Shown here: positions 34,824-44,537 of the stretch, piece by piece | How the letters are laid out: every line of letters starts with the position of its first letter | Position numbering within the stretch: position 1 is the stretch's first letter | NCBI RefSeq assembly: GCF_011045025.1 | Contig: NZ_JAAKZX010000010.1 | Span: 1 to 64,000 of the forward strand | DNA: 64,000 nt | Direction: 5' to 3' | Origin: Streptomyces ureilyticus | Lineage (GTDB): Bacteria; Actinomycetota; Actinomycetes; Streptomycetales; Streptomycetaceae | Notes under the pieces: generated by a model | The model's input: the letters and a program-made list of their open reading frames with translations, nothing else | Databases searched by the model: none | Told to the model about the DNA's origin: nothing | Program-made: the position numbers and the translations under genes

Positions 34824-35957
34824 GTGACAACCCCAGAGCAGGCCCGCGCCCACGAGCCGATGGCCACACTCGACGTCGACCACAGCGACACGGAGTACCG
34901 GCACTGGCTCAAGGAAGCCGTACGCAAGGTCCAGGCCGACGCCAACCGCTCCGCCGACACCCACCTGCTGCGATTCCCGCTGCCAGAGGCGTGGGGCATC
35001 GACCTGTACCTCAAGGACGAGTCCACCCACATCACGGGCAGCCTCAAGCACCGACTGGCCCGCTCGCTGTTCCTGTACGGCCTGTGCAACGGCTGGATCC
35101 GGCGTGGTCGGCCCGTCATCGAGGCGTCCAGCGGTTCCACGGCCGTCTCCGAGGCGTACTTCGCGAAGCTGATCGGGGTGCCCTTCATCGCGGTCATGCC
35201 GCGCACGACGAGCGCCGAGAAGTGCCGACTGATCGAATTCCACGGCGGGCAGTGCCACTTCGTGGACGACCCGCGCAAGATGTACGAGGAGTCCGCCGCC
35301 TTGGCGGCCGAGACCGGCGGCCACTATATGGACCAGTTCACCTACGCGGAACGGGCCACGGACTGGCGCGGCAACAACAACATCGCCGAATCGATCTACC
35401 GCCAGCTGAAGCTGGAGCGCTACCCCGAGCCCGCGTGGATCGTCGCCACGGCCGGCACCGGCGGCACGTCGGCGACCATCGCCCGCTATGTGCACTACAT
35501 GCAGCACGACACCCGCATCTGCGTCGCCGATCCGGAGAACTCCTGCTTCTTCGAGGGCTGGACGACGGGCAACGCGGACGTCACCACCGACTGCGGTTCA
35601 CGCATCGAGGGCATCGGCCGGCCGCGCATGGAGCCGAGCTTCGTACCGGGCGCCGTCGACCGGATGATGAAGGTCCCGGACGCGGCGAGCGTGGCCGCCG
35701 TACGCGCACTGGAACAGTCGATCGGCCGCAAGGCGGGCGGCTCGACCGGCACCGGGCTGTGGAGCGCCCTCAAGATCGTCGCCGAGATGGTGGCCGCGGG
35801 CCGCACGGGAAGCGTGGTCACGCTGCTGTGCGACCCCGGGGACCGCTACCTGGACAAGTACTACTCGGACGAGTGGCTGGCCGCGCAGGGCCTGGGCATC
35901 GCGCCGTACGCGAAGACGATCGAGTCACTGCTGGCTACGGGGGTGTGGCCGGACTAG
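34824..35957 (+). CDS. PLP-dependent L-cysteine desulfhydrase (Cds1-like)
   Basis: A 377-aa PLP enzyme of the cysteine synthase/CBS fold. The PLP lysine lies in [14 protein letters not shown] (about residue 75), the substrate loop in [15 protein letters not shown] and the phosphate loop in [16 protein letters not shown]. The pattern matches mycobacterial Cds1, which degrades L-cysteine to sulfide, ammonia and pyruvate, more than CysK. GTG start with AAGGAG upstream. No cysteine-synthesis genes are adjacent. Cds1-type function is from family resemblance. Confidence 0.82.
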   Translation: MTTPEQARAHEPMATLDVDHSDTEYRHWLKEAVRKVQADANRSADTHLLRFPLPEAWGIDLYLKDESTHITGSLKHRLARSLFLYGLCNGWIRRGRPVIEASSGSTAVSEAYFAKLIGVPFIAVMPRTTSAEKCRLIEFHGGQCHFVDDPRKMYEESAALAAETGGHYMDQFTYAERATDWRGNNNIAESIYRQLKLERYPEPAWIVATAGTGGTSATIARYVHYMQHDTRICVADPENSCFFEGWTTGNADVTTDCGSRIEGIGRPRMEPSFVPGAVDRMMKVPDAASVAAVRALEQSIGRKAGGSTGTGLWSALKIVAEMVAAGRTGSVVTLLCDPGDRYLDKYYSDEWLAAQGLGIAPYAKTIESLLATGVWPD

Positions 35958-35990
35958 GTGTACTTGGGGCGCACGCGCGCGTACGCCTGC

Positions 35991-36470
35991 TTACGTCCGT
36001 GCTGATGCCAGCCGCCGGTCCAGCTTCGTCACCGCGTCCCGGAACGCGCGCCCCAGCCCCGGCCGCCCCAGCGTCACGGCGAAGCGGAACACCGCGGTGC
36101 CGTCGGCGGCAAAGGTCCACTGCACCCGCGTACCCGTCCCGTGCGGGGTCAGCCGCCACTCCTCGACGAGGGCGCGCACCCCGGGGGCGTTCGTCTTGTC
36201 GACGCGATACGTGTACACCTCGGCGGGCTCGGCCGCGAGCACCGTCTCCTGGAAACGCGTACCGCCCTTGAGCCGGATCTGCCGCCCCTTGCCGTCCTCG
36301 GTCGGCCGGGCCAGCGTCACCGCCGAGAACCACTCCGGCCAGCCCGCCACGTCATCGGCGAGCGTACGGAAGACCGCCTCAGGGGGCGCGCTCACCACTC
36401 GCGCGAACACCAGACGCACAGGAGCGGACTGGACGAAGTCGAGCCCCACCGGGCGCAGTTGGCGAGCCAC
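35991..36470 (-). CDS. SRPBCC family protein
   Basis: A 159-aa START/Bet v1-like (polyketide cyclase/dehydratase, MxaD/SRPBCC) protein. VSAPPEAVFRTLADDVAGWPEWF is the typical strand-helix start and WRLTPHGTGTRVQWTF a mid-domain strand pair. GTG start with AGGGGG 8 nt before. It is the downstream partner of the DeoR regulator on the same strand and convergent to the Cds1-like gene. Ligand unknown. Confidence 0.82.
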   Translation of the reverse strand: MARQLRPVGLDFVQSAPVRLVFARVVSAPPEAVFRTLADDVAGWPEWFSAVTLARPTEDGKGRQIRLKGGTRFQETVLAAEPAEVYTYRVDKTNAPGVRALVEEWRLTPHGTGTRVQWTFAADGTAVFRFAVTLGRPGLGRAFRDAVTKLDRRLASART

Positions 36471-36566
36471 GTACGAAACCCCCTCGCGGGAACGGAATCC
36501 GGACAGCGTCAGACCCGAGGTGAAGCGGTGGAATACGGGCGTACGCTCACGATAACTGGCGGCCCG

Positions 36567-37397
36567 TCAGATGTCTGTACCCTCCTCGGGCTCGCCCGCC
36601 ACCACCAGGCGCCGCAGATGCTCGGAGACCTCCGCGCGTGCCTCCGCGGGCAGCCCGGCGTCCGTGACCAGCGTGTCGACCTGCTCCAGCGCGGCGAACG
36701 AACTCAGCCCCACCGTGCCCCATTTGGTGTGGTCCGCGACCACGACGACGCGCCGCGCGGACTGCACGAGCCGCCGGTTCGTCTCGGCCTCCGCCAGGTT
36801 CGGCGTCGACAGGCCCGCCTCGACCGAGATGCCGTGCACCCCGAGGAACAGCACATCGAAGTGCAGCGCCCCGATCGCCTGGTCGGCGACCGGTCCCACG
36901 AGCGAGTCCGAGGGCGTGCGCACACCACCCGTCAGTACGACCGTGGCCGCACCCTGCCGCTGCCCGGAGGTGCGCTGCGCCGCATGGAAGACATCTGCCA
37001 CGCGCACCGAGTTGGTCACCACGGTCAGGTCCGGCACATCGAGGAGCTGCTGGGCGAGCGCGTACGTCGTCGTGCCGCCCGACAGGGCGATCGCCGTACC
37101 AGGCGCGACCAGGCCCGCAGCGGCCCGCGCGATGTCCTCCTTGGCGGTCAGCTCCAGCCCCGACTTGGCCTCGAAACCCGGCTCATGGGTGCTCGCCTCG
37201 ACGATCGGGACCGCGCCGCCGTGCACCTTCTCCACCACGCCCTGCCGGGACAGCGCGTCCAGATCGCGGCGGACCGTCATATCGGAGACGCCGAGCTTCC
37301 TGGTGAGCTCGTTGACGCGGACGCCGCCGCGCCGCCGGACCTCGTCGAGGATCAGAGCACGGCGCTGCTCCGCGAGGAGGTTCTGATTCTCACTCAC
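36567..37397 (-). CDS. DeoR/GlpR family transcriptional regulator
   Basis: A 276-aa sugar-metabolism repressor. The winged HTH is at residues 7-60 (VRVNELTRKLGVSDMTVRRDL then EKVHGGAV) and the phosphosugar-sensing domain has IALSGGTTTYALAQQL and VLTGGVRTPSDSLVGP. I chose GTG at 37397 because GGAG lies 5 nt before it and the protein then begins with the family's usual SENQNLLAEQRR-like start; the longer reading is unconserved. No sugar operon is adjacent, so its regulon lies elsewhere. Confidence 0.85.
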   Translation of the reverse strand: MSENQNLLAEQRRALILDEVRRRGGVRVNELTRKLGVSDMTVRRDLDALSRQGVVEKVHGGAVPIVEASTHEPGFEAKSGLELTAKEDIARAAAGLVAPGTAIALSGGTTTYALAQQLLDVPDLTVVTNSVRVADVFHAAQRTSGQRQGAATVVLTGGVRTPSDSLVGPVADQAIGALHFDVLFLGVHGISVEAGLSTPNLAEAETNRRLVQSARRVVVVADHTKWGTVGLSSFAALEQVDTLVTDAGLPAEARAEVSEHLRRLVVAGEPEEGTDI

Positions 37398-37717
37398 GTC
37401 CGCTCCGGTCCCTTCGCCTCGTATTCGCCCGACACTGTCTCGAACCCCCTCCGACCCGTCTTGGACCCCTCCGACCCCCTCCGACGAGGACATTCTCCCC
37501 GCCTGGGACCCCAAGGGCGTCCCATACTCGCACGGGTGACCACCCCTTGCGCCACTGCCTGTGCTCACGCGCACACGTCACGCGGGCAACGCGGGGCCGT
37601 CACCGTCACACGGATCGGGGAGATTCGGTGACCAGGGGTGCGCACCGGCCGCGTAGCCGGGATTCTTGTACCTGCGCATGACACATGCCACCAGGCAGTA
37701 CGGGGGAAGCGGAGACA
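37398..37717. other. Divergent intergenic region, 320 bp
   Basis: No gene is supported here. Three copies of CCCCTCCGAC start at 37446, 37466 and 37476, offset by 20 and 10 bp, upstream of the DeoR-type gene; they may be simple GC-rich repeats or regulator sites. Weak similarity to promoter elements only. The right end holds GGGGGAAG and GGAG before the GTG of the membrane protein. Confidence 0.4.
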
Positions 37718-40285
37718 GTGGAGCGTTCACAGGAGCGTGCCTCGGCGGGGCAGGCGACCAGCCCCGAGCGGCGGCCCGAAACGGCCGACACCGCACTTGA
37801 ACTCCTGGTCCATGGCGTGGGCGGCACCACGCCCGAGGAGATGCTGAACGATCCGCGCACCGTGCGGATCACCGGCGACGAGACGGCCGCCGTCTTCCGC
37901 CGTATCGACGACGCCGACGCGGAGCAGCGGCCCGACGACTACCGCGGCAAGCCGGTACCCGAGGCGTACGTATGGTGCAACCTCACCTCCGGCAACGGCG
38001 CCCGCGCCCTGTGGCTGTTGCTCCTGCCGTTCATGGTGGTCAATCTCGCCCACTGGATGCGGCCCACCGTGAGCGACAACCGGACCAGGACGGTACGCCT
38101 GTATGGCCTGCTTGTCCGGCTGGTGAGCCTCACCCTCACGGTGCTGCTGGTCGCCGCCGCCTGCGAGGTGGCCCTGGACCTGGCCGCCTGGCAGTGCGCG
38201 GGCTCGCGGGCGTGCGCCGCGGACCACTCCTGGCTGGGCTTCCTGGCGCCCGTCGAATCCGACGACCGCTGGTGGAGCCAGCCCGGCCGCCGTCTCGCCC
38301 TCGCCGCCTTGGTGCCAGCCGCCCTCACCGGCCTGTTGTGGTACCTCTCCCACCGCACCTGGAGCGCGTACGAGTCCCAGCAGCCGATGACCGACGGGGC
38401 CGACCTGGACGAGGACACCAGCCGCCTGGGCCTGGGCCGCCCCGGCTTCTGGTACGGGCGACGACTGGTGGCACGGCTGCGCGCCGCCCACACCGCCGCG
38501 GGCCTGCTGACGGTCACCGCCGGCGTCGGCACCTCCGCTGCCCGCCACGACCGCGGGGACGGTGGTCCGGTCGTCCTCGAGACGCTGGGCTGGCTCCTGA
38601 ACGGGGTGCTCATCGTGGGCGCGGTCGTCGTGGTGTGGGTCGTGTGCCGCAGGGGGCGCAACGAGAGGCGTCTCGACCGGCAGCTCGACGAGGCCTTGGT
38701 GCGCTGGCTGCCCATCGGCTCGCTGATCCTGCTCGCCCTCACCATCGTGTACGCGGGCTGGTCGCGTCCGGAGTGGCGGTCGGTCCACCGGTTGCCGGGC
38801 GACGCGACCTTCGGCGGCATCGTCCTCGTCCAGGGCCTCCTCGTGATCGCGATCGGCGTGGTCGCCCACCTCCTCTACCGCTCCCACCCCGACCCCCGCA
38901 CCGCGATGCGCGGCCTTGCCGGTCCGGCCGTCGCCATGCTGGCCTGCGCGCTCGGCGGCGTGTTCTCCGGCGGCGTGGCCCAGCGCGTCGCCGACTGGCT
39001 GGACGGCACCGGAGGCTCGATCAAGGGCCCGCCGGTGTTCCTGACCTGGCAGGCGTCCGTCATCCCGCCCCTTCTCATCGTCCTCCTGCTGCTCTTCGCC
39101 TGGCTGGCCCGGCGCACGGTACAACTGCGCCGCGCCGCGATGAGCGAGGTGCAGCAGGACTATCCCTCCGAACCCAAGGACACCGAGCGCACCCGACGCA
39201 TCGCGCGCACACGCGCGATGGCCTCGCTCACCGACCGCGCTCCCCGCATCATCGGCATCACCTCCGTGGTGACGCTCCTGCTGGGCATCGTGGCCCTGGT
39301 GGGCGCCATGGCGGCCGACAAAGTGCCGGGCAAGGCGGCGCAGGGCACGCACCCCTTCGTGGAGGGCGCAGCCGAGACCGCGCAGGCGCTCGGCTCCTGG
39401 CTGATCGGCGTCGGCTTCATACTGTTCGTCACCTGGGGCCGCCGTGCCTACAAAGACCCCTCCGCCCGGCGCACCATCGGCATCCTGTGGGACGTCGGTA
39501 CGTTCTGGCCGCGCGCGGCACATCCCTTCGCGCCCCCCTGCTACGCCGAGCGCGCCGTTCCCGACCTGACCTGGCGCATGGCCACCTGGACACGCACCAC
39601 AGGCGGACGGCTCGTCATCTCCGGGCACTCTCAGGGCAGCGTCCTCGCCGCCGCCGCGGCCTGGCAGCTCACCCCGTCGGTCCGCAGGCGGGTCGCACTG
39701 CTGACCTACGGCTCACCCCTGGAGCGGCTCTACGGGCGCTGGTTCCCGGCCCACTTCGGTCCCGACGCGCTCAGCGGCCTGCACCGCGAGATCGACTGCT
39801 GGCGCAATCTCCACCGGGCCACCGACCCCATCGGCGGCCCCGTCCGGCTGCCCGGCGACTGCGGCCCGAAGGTCGACCGCGAGCCGCTCAGGGACCCCCT
39901 CGCCTACGGCCGTACCGCCGAACACCCGCTGCCCGCACCGATCCTCGGCCACTCCGACTACCAGGCGGACCCGGCGTTCGCCGAGGAGCGGCAGCGGCTG
40001 CTCATGCGACTCAGGCCGGATGTGCCGGGCCCGCGCCCGGAAGGCGGGGCTCCAGGACCCCACGAGCCTGATCCGGACACGTTGCCAGACGGCGAGCCGC
40101 AGCCCGGTCCGCGCGCACAAGGCGGGCCGCCGCTCGCTTCGGACGTGGACGGTGAGCCACAGCCCGATCCAGGTGCGGACGGTGGGCCTCAGCCTGGTCC
40201 GGGCGCGGACAGTGAGCCTCAGCCTCAGCCCGATCCGAGAGCGGACGGTGAGCCTCAGGGCAACTCGGGCAGGTCCTCGGCGTAA
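37718..40285 (+). CDS. Large membrane protein with split alpha/beta-hydrolase motifs
   Basis: An 855-aa protein. An oxyanion-type HGVGG lies at residues 32-36 right at the N-terminus, as in the first strand of alpha/beta hydrolases. About ten hydrophobic membrane segments follow between residues 95 and 590. Then the nucleophile elbow GHSQGS is at 636-641, with a candidate His in LGHSDYQ near 745. The C-terminal 75 residues are a Pro/Gly/Gln/Asp-rich tail with repeats of GEPQPDPGADG type. GTG at 37718 chosen from GGAG upstream. The 3' end overlaps the convergent gene by 31 bp. Substrate unknown; a lipase-like activity at the membrane is inferred. Confidence 0.75.
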   Translation: MERSQERASAGQATSPERRPETADTALELLVHGVGGTTPEEMLNDPRTVRITGDETAAVFRRIDDADAEQRPDDYRGKPVPEAYVWCNLTSGNGARALWLLLLPFMVVNLAHWMRPTVSDNRTRTVRLYGLLVRLVSLTLTVLLVAAACEVALDLAAWQCAGSRACAADHSWLGFLAPVESDDRWWSQPGRRLALAALVPAALTGLLWYLSHRTWSAYESQQPMTDGADLDEDTSRLGLGRPGFWYGRRLVARLRAAHTAAGLLTVTAGVGTSAARHDRGDGGPVVLETLGWLLNGVLIVGAVVVVWVVCRRGRNERRLDRQLDEALVRWLPIGSLILLALTIVYAGWSRPEWRSVHRLPGDATFGGIVLVQGLLVIAIGVVAHLLYRSHPDPRTAMRGLAGPAVAMLACALGGVFSGGVAQRVADWLDGTGGSIKGPPVFLTWQASVIPPLLIVLLLLFAWLARRTVQLRRAAMSEVQQDYPSEPKDTERTRRIARTRAMASLTDRAPRIIGITSVVTLLLGIVALVGAMAADKVPGKAAQGTHPFVEGAAETAQALGSWLIGVGFILFVTWGRRAYKDPSARRTIGILWDVGTFWPRAAHPFAPPCYAERAVPDLTWRMATWTRTTGGRLVISGHSQGSVLAAAAAWQLTPSVRRRVALLTYGSPLERLYGRWFPAHFGPDALSGLHREIDCWRNLHRATDPIGGPVRLPGDCGPKVDREPLRDPLAYGRTAEHPLPAPILGHSDYQADPAFAEERQRLLMRLRPDVPGPRPEGGAPGPHEPDPDTLPDGEPQPGPRAQGGPPLASDVDGEPQPDPGADGGPQPGPGADSEPQPQPDPRADGEPQGNSGRSSA

Positions 40286-42699
40286 AGCAGGGTGAGGTCG
40301 TCCGTGCTCGGCTCGGCGAACTGGGCGACCCGCCCCGCATGCCGCTCCACCATCGCCTCGAACGTCTGCCGCGCGGTGCGGCCATTGCCGAACGCGGGCC
40401 CCTTCGGGATGGCCGTGAAGTACTTCAGCAGCGCCTCGCCCGCGCCCGGCGCCAACCGGTACTCGTGCTCCTCGGCCTGCTGCTCCACGATCCGCAGCAG
40501 CTCCTCGGGAACGTAGTCACTGAAAGTGATGGTCCGTGAGAAGCGGGACGCCACCCCGGGGTTGACGCGAAGGAAGCGCTCCATCTCGGCCGTGTATCCC
40601 GCGACGATCACCACCACCGCCTCCCGGTGGTCCTCCATCAGCTTCACGAGCGTGTCGATGGCCTCGCGCCCGAAGTCGCGTCCCGAGTCCTCCGGCGACA
40701 GCGCGTACGCCTCGTCGATGAACAGCACGCCTCCGCGCGCCCTGTCGAAGGCCTCCTGCGTACGGATGGCCGTGGAGCCGATGTGCTCGCCGACCAGATC
40801 GACCCGGGACACCTCGACGAGATGGCCCTTCTCCAGGACGCCGAGCGAGGCCAGGATCTCGCCGTACAGCCGGGCGACGGTCGTCTTGCCGGTGCCGGGG
40901 GAGCCCGTGAAGACCAGATGGCGCCGCACGGAGGCCGCCTTGAGGCCCGCCTGCTGGCGGCGACGGCCCACCTCGATCATGTCGGTGAGGGCCCGCACCT
41001 CGCGCTTGACGCTGTCGAGGCCCACCAGCGCGTCGAGTTCACCGAGCACGGCCTTCGACGTGCGTGCGGGCTGCTCGGATTGACCGGGGGCCTGAGCCGT
41101 GACGAGCGGCTCCTGCTCGGTCGTGCGCTGGCCCGGGATGGCGCCCAGCAGACCGGGGGACTGGCTCGTCGTCTCCACGGCCGTCTGAGCTGCCGGAGGC
41201 CGTACTCCGGCGCTCTCGTCGCTCGTGCAGTCCTCGACGACGGGTCCGTTGCCGGAGGCCTGGTCGCCGCCGGCGTCCGCGAACTCGTAACCCCCGCGCG
41301 CGCAGCGCTCCGTACGGCACTTCCTGAGCGTCGTACGGCATCCGTCGATCACATGGAAGCCGTAGCCCCCGCTGCCCGTGACCCGGCAGCCGTGGAAGCT
41401 GCCGCGGCCCCCGGCCGAGACGTAGAAACCGGCCTCCGCGGGCGAGTCGACCGTGCAGCGCTCGACGGTGGGGTCGGCGCCCTTGGTCACGATCACACCC
41501 GTCTGCGCACCGTCGATGGTGCAGCCCGAGAGCGTTCCGCCGCTGCCGTGGTCCCGGAACCAGGCGCCTGTCGCGGCGTCCCGGATCCGGCAGTCGTCGA
41601 GCTGTGCGGTGGCGCCGTCGCTCACCGACACCGCCGTGTTGCGCACCTGCCACAGATCGCTGTCGACGACATCGGCGCGCGAGCCGCGGTCGAGCACGAA
41701 GAGGGCGTCCGGCACGTCGTGCACCCGGCACGAGTCGAGTACGACGGTCGCGCCGTCGCTGACCCAGACCGCGGGGTAGTCGCCCGTACTGTCATGGATC
41801 TCGCACTGGTTGGCGTCCACGCGGGTGCCGGGGTCCCACACCGAAAGGCCGTTGCGCCCGAACTGCCGCACCGTGGAACGGGTCATCGTGAGGACCGAGC
41901 GGGAACGCAGATCGACCGCGTTCTCCGGGATGTCGTGGATCCGGCAGTCGGCGAGTGTCAGTACGGCGTCCGTGTCGAGCGTGACGCCGTCCGCCGTGGT
42001 CCGGTGCACCACGCAGTCGGTGAGATGCGCCGTCGCTCGCGCAGTGATCTGAACGCCGCTGCCCCTGACCTCGTACACCTCGCAGCCGACGGCCTCCAGC
42101 GCGGAGTGCTCACCGGTCACCGACAGGCCCGCCCCCGAGGCGTGGTGCACCCGGCAGCGCTCCAGACGCGGATGGGCGGCGCCGCGCACGGCGATGCCCG
42201 ACTGCCCGGCCGCCACGACCTCGCAGTCCTCGAACACCCCGCCCCCGCCGTCCAGTACGGCGATACCGACACCTGCCGGATTGTCAACCGTGCAGCGCCG
42301 CACGGTCGGACGCGCACCGCCGCGCACCTCGATCCCGGCCGCGGAACGCGTGACGATCCGGATGTCCGTGACCTCCGGAGCGCCCTCCTCGACGAGCAGC
42401 GCGGGCGCCGCCGCGTCCTGGCCCTCCACGAGCAGGTCCTGGACCACGGCGGACGCGCGCACCGTGAGCGGCACACCGTCAACAGGCGCGATACGCACGG
42501 AACCCGGGGAACCCTCCGGGCCCCGCAGAGTCACCGTCCGCCGGACGACGAGGTTCTCCCGGTACGTACCGGGAGCGACGGTGAGCACATCACCGTCGCC
42601 CGCGGCCTCCAGGGCGGCGGCGAGCGATGCGTACTCACCCGTGCGGCGTCGCCACCGAGACGTGCCGGTGTGCGTCACCTGGACCGTGCCCTGTGCCAT
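40255..42699 (-). CDS. Beta-helix repeat plus AAA+ ATPase (CbxX/CfqX-like) fusion
   Basis: An 814-aa fusion. Residues about 20-500 form a right-handed parallel beta-helix of roughly twenty 23-residue turns, each with patterns like VERCTVD or DCRIHD. A Gln/Thr-rich linker (about 505-560) leads to a CbxX/CfqX-type AAA+ domain with Walker A GSPGTGKTT (about 597-605), Walker B GVLFIDEAY (about 655-663) and an Arg finger in VASRFSRTI. The AAA domain resembles EccA/SpoVK. It lacks a signal peptide, so the beta-helix is probably cytoplasmic and recognises a target remodelled by the ATPase. Convergent overlap with the membrane hydrolase-like gene. Confidence 0.85.
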   Translation of the reverse strand: MAQGTVQVTHTGTSRWRRRTGEYASLAAALEAAGDGDVLTVAPGTYRENLVVRRTVTLRGPEGSPGSVRIAPVDGVPLTVRASAVVQDLLVEGQDAAAPALLVEEGAPEVTDIRIVTRSAAGIEVRGGARPTVRRCTVDNPAGVGIAVLDGGGGVFEDCEVVAAGQSGIAVRGAAHPRLERCRVHHASGAGLSVTGEHSALEAVGCEVYEVRGSGVQITARATAHLTDCVVHRTTADGVTLDTDAVLTLADCRIHDIPENAVDLRSRSVLTMTRSTVRQFGRNGLSVWDPGTRVDANQCEIHDSTGDYPAVWVSDGATVVLDSCRVHDVPDALFVLDRGSRADVVDSDLWQVRNTAVSVSDGATAQLDDCRIRDAATGAWFRDHGSGGTLSGCTIDGAQTGVIVTKGADPTVERCTVDSPAEAGFYVSAGGRGSFHGCRVTGSGGYGFHVIDGCRTTLRKCRTERCARGGYEFADAGGDQASGNGPVVEDCTSDESAGVRPPAAQTAVETTSQSPGLLGAIPGQRTTEQEPLVTAQAPGQSEQPARTSKAVLGELDALVGLDSVKREVRALTDMIEVGRRRQQAGLKAASVRRHLVFTGSPGTGKTTVARLYGEILASLGVLEKGHLVEVSRVDLVGEHIGSTAIRTQEAFDRARGGVLFIDEAYALSPEDSGRDFGREAIDTLVKLMEDHREAVVVIVAGYTAEMERFLRVNPGVASRFSRTITFSDYVPEELLRIVEQQAEEHEYRLAPGAGEALLKYFTAIPKGPAFGNGRTARQTFEAMVERHAGRVAQFAEPSTDDLTLLYAEDLPELP

Positions 42700-42880
42700 G
42701 GCGCTGTTGTGCCCCCACCTCGTCGTACGCGGGTCCTGAGAGGCTCCCCGCCACTCCCCGTCGCCCCCGTCCGGTCAGCTCACGGGGGTTGGGCAACAGC
42801 CTCTCACGACGGTGCCGAACACTTCGGCCGCTCCACCGTAGCGTGCGCGGGCAGGGGGAGTTGACCGGAGCGGAAGGCTG

Positions 42881-43486
42881 TCAGCTGCCCGTGCCGGTCC
42901 TGCCCCAGTCCGGTCCGGCCTGCGACCACGCCCGGTCCAGGCGGGCGTACCGGCGCCGCACCATGCGCCACACGACCAGCCTCCGGGAGCCCTCGAGGAG
43001 TCCGGCGCAGACGGCTGCCGTGCCGAATCCGGCGAGCACGGCGTGCGTCGTCGCGGTGGCGGTGTCCAGCGGGCGGCCGATTATTCGGCCCTGTTCGTCG
43101 GTCCACAGCTTGAACCGGTCGCCCGGCTGCGGGGACTTGAGGGCGGCCGTCACCGTGCCGTGCCGCTCCGAGCCGTCCGGGCCCTTCCAGTCGGCGACCA
43201 CCCGGTTGTGGGAGTCGCGTGCCGAGGACGTCTCGGGGTCGGGGTCGAACGGGCGGCTGTCCGCCTTCTTCACGACGGTCGCCTCCACCAGGTGGCGGTC
43301 CAGCCGCTGTTGCCGTACGGATTCCTGCAAGGCGTCCTGGGCGAGCGAACCGACCCACGCGCCGGCCACGGGGGCGGCGACCAGGATGAGCAGCAGCGTC
43401 GCCAGTGCCAGCCAGGCCTCGACGAGGTCGGTCGTACGGCGCAGCGGATTGTGCCGCCAGCGCCAGAGTCCTCTGATGGCCCGCAA
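42881..43486 (-). CDS. Rv1733c-like membrane protein
   Basis: A 201-aa protein with two membrane spans, at about residues 22-42 (LALATLLLILVAAPVAGAWV) and about 146-166, flanking an extracytoplasmic loop. The N-terminal LWRWRHNPLRRTTDLVEAW is the signature of the actinobacterial Rv1733c family, of unknown function. I chose the TTG at 43486 since the conserved motif begins six residues later and GGGGG is 9 nt upstream; the longer reading has no homology. It lies on the minus strand upstream of the beta-helix/AAA+ gene (181-bp gap). Confidence 0.75.
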   Translation of the reverse strand: MRAIRGLWRWRHNPLRRTTDLVEAWLALATLLLILVAAPVAGAWVGSLAQDALQESVRQQRLDRHLVEATVVKKADSRPFDPDPETSSARDSHNRVVADWKGPDGSERHGTVTAALKSPQPGDRFKLWTDEQGRIIGRPLDTATATTHAVLAGFGTAAVCAGLLEGSRRLVVWRMVRRRYARLDRAWSQAGPDWGRTGTGS

Positions 43487-43647
43487 TGTCCCGCACCCCC
43501 TTCCCCATCCGTGATAACTCGCCGGCGGAGCCGTCCACGCACGGGGTCCGGGAAGAGAGAGCGAAATCACCCCAGCACCGGCCATTCATGAACTTCTCAC
43601 AAGACCTCAACGGGCGTGCCCGGCGCCGTGGTTCCCCACGCGAGGGC

Positions 43648-44472
43648 CTATTCGAGGATTCTGACCGGGTCTCCCACGTGCACGGGGCCGAGGGACTCCG
43701 GCACGAGGTTCTGCCCGAAGATCAGCTTGCCGCCGAAGCGCCGGTGGTGGCCCAGCGAGCGCAGTGGTTCCCTGCCGCGCTCGGCGCTGTCCTGGTCGGT
43801 AGTGGTCACGACACAGCGCGCGCACGGCTTGGCCACGCGGAAGACGGCCTCGCCGATGGCGATCCTCGACCAGCCGTCCTCGGACCAGGCTTCGGTGCCC
43901 TCGACCACCACGTTCGGCCGGAAGCGGTTCATGGGGAGGGGGCCCTCTTCGGGCCGGTCGCCGTGCGCTATCAGGGAGTTGAGGGCGTCGAGGGAGGCGA
44001 CGGTGGTGAGCAGCAGGGGATAGGCGTCGGCGAAGCTGACTGTCTCGCCCGGACGCGCGTATTCCGGATCGAGGGGGCGACGGGTGGCCGGCTCGTCGAG
44101 ATGGACGAGCCGCACGTCGATGCCGAGGTAGTCGCTGAACCAGGCGTGCGCCGCGGCATCGGCCAGAACTCCCTCCACCTTGTCGCGCGGCATCTCGACC
44201 GTCGTCGTGCCGATCGGCTCGGGCACGGGAACGGCCAGCGACGCACGGCCGGGCCCGGACAGCAGAACACCGCCGCCGGGCTGTGGCTCGGCGGCGGCAA
44301 GCGCCATGCGCGGGTGAGCGCGCTGGGTGATGACCTTGCTCGTCTCGTCGATCAGCACCCAACGCCGGTCGCCCGCCAGGCCCCAGGGCTCCACGTCGAC
44401 CTCGCGCGCGGCATGGCCCCTGGCCGCCTTGAGTGGATAGACGTGGATCGAGTGCAGCACCAACATCGGCAT
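43648..44472 (-). CDS. MOSC domain-containing protein
   Basis: A 274-aa protein with the MOSC N-terminal beta-barrel (LHSIHVYPLKAARGHAARE) and the MOSC domain proper, including MNRFRPNVVVEG, FRVAKPCARCVVTTTDQ (the conserved Cys near residue 215) and GQNLVPES. MOSC proteins bind a molybdenum cofactor or carry sulfur; the mARC-like members reduce N-hydroxylated compounds. No cofactor genes are nearby. ATG start with weak upstream GA-rich signal. Confidence 0.88.
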   Translation of the reverse strand: MPMLVLHSIHVYPLKAARGHAAREVDVEPWGLAGDRRWVLIDETSKVITQRAHPRMALAAAEPQPGGGVLLSGPGRASLAVPVPEPIGTTTVEMPRDKVEGVLADAAAHAWFSDYLGIDVRLVHLDEPATRRPLDPEYARPGETVSFADAYPLLLTTVASLDALNSLIAHGDRPEEGPLPMNRFRPNVVVEGTEAWSEDGWSRIAIGEAVFRVAKPCARCVVTTTDQDSAERGREPLRSLGHHRRFGGKLIFGQNLVPESLGPVHVGDPVRILE

Positions 44473-44537
44473 GAGGTCATCCTGCCAGCCGGCACTGACA
44501 ACCTCCTCCGAGGCAGCCGGCAGATCGGAGCGAAACC

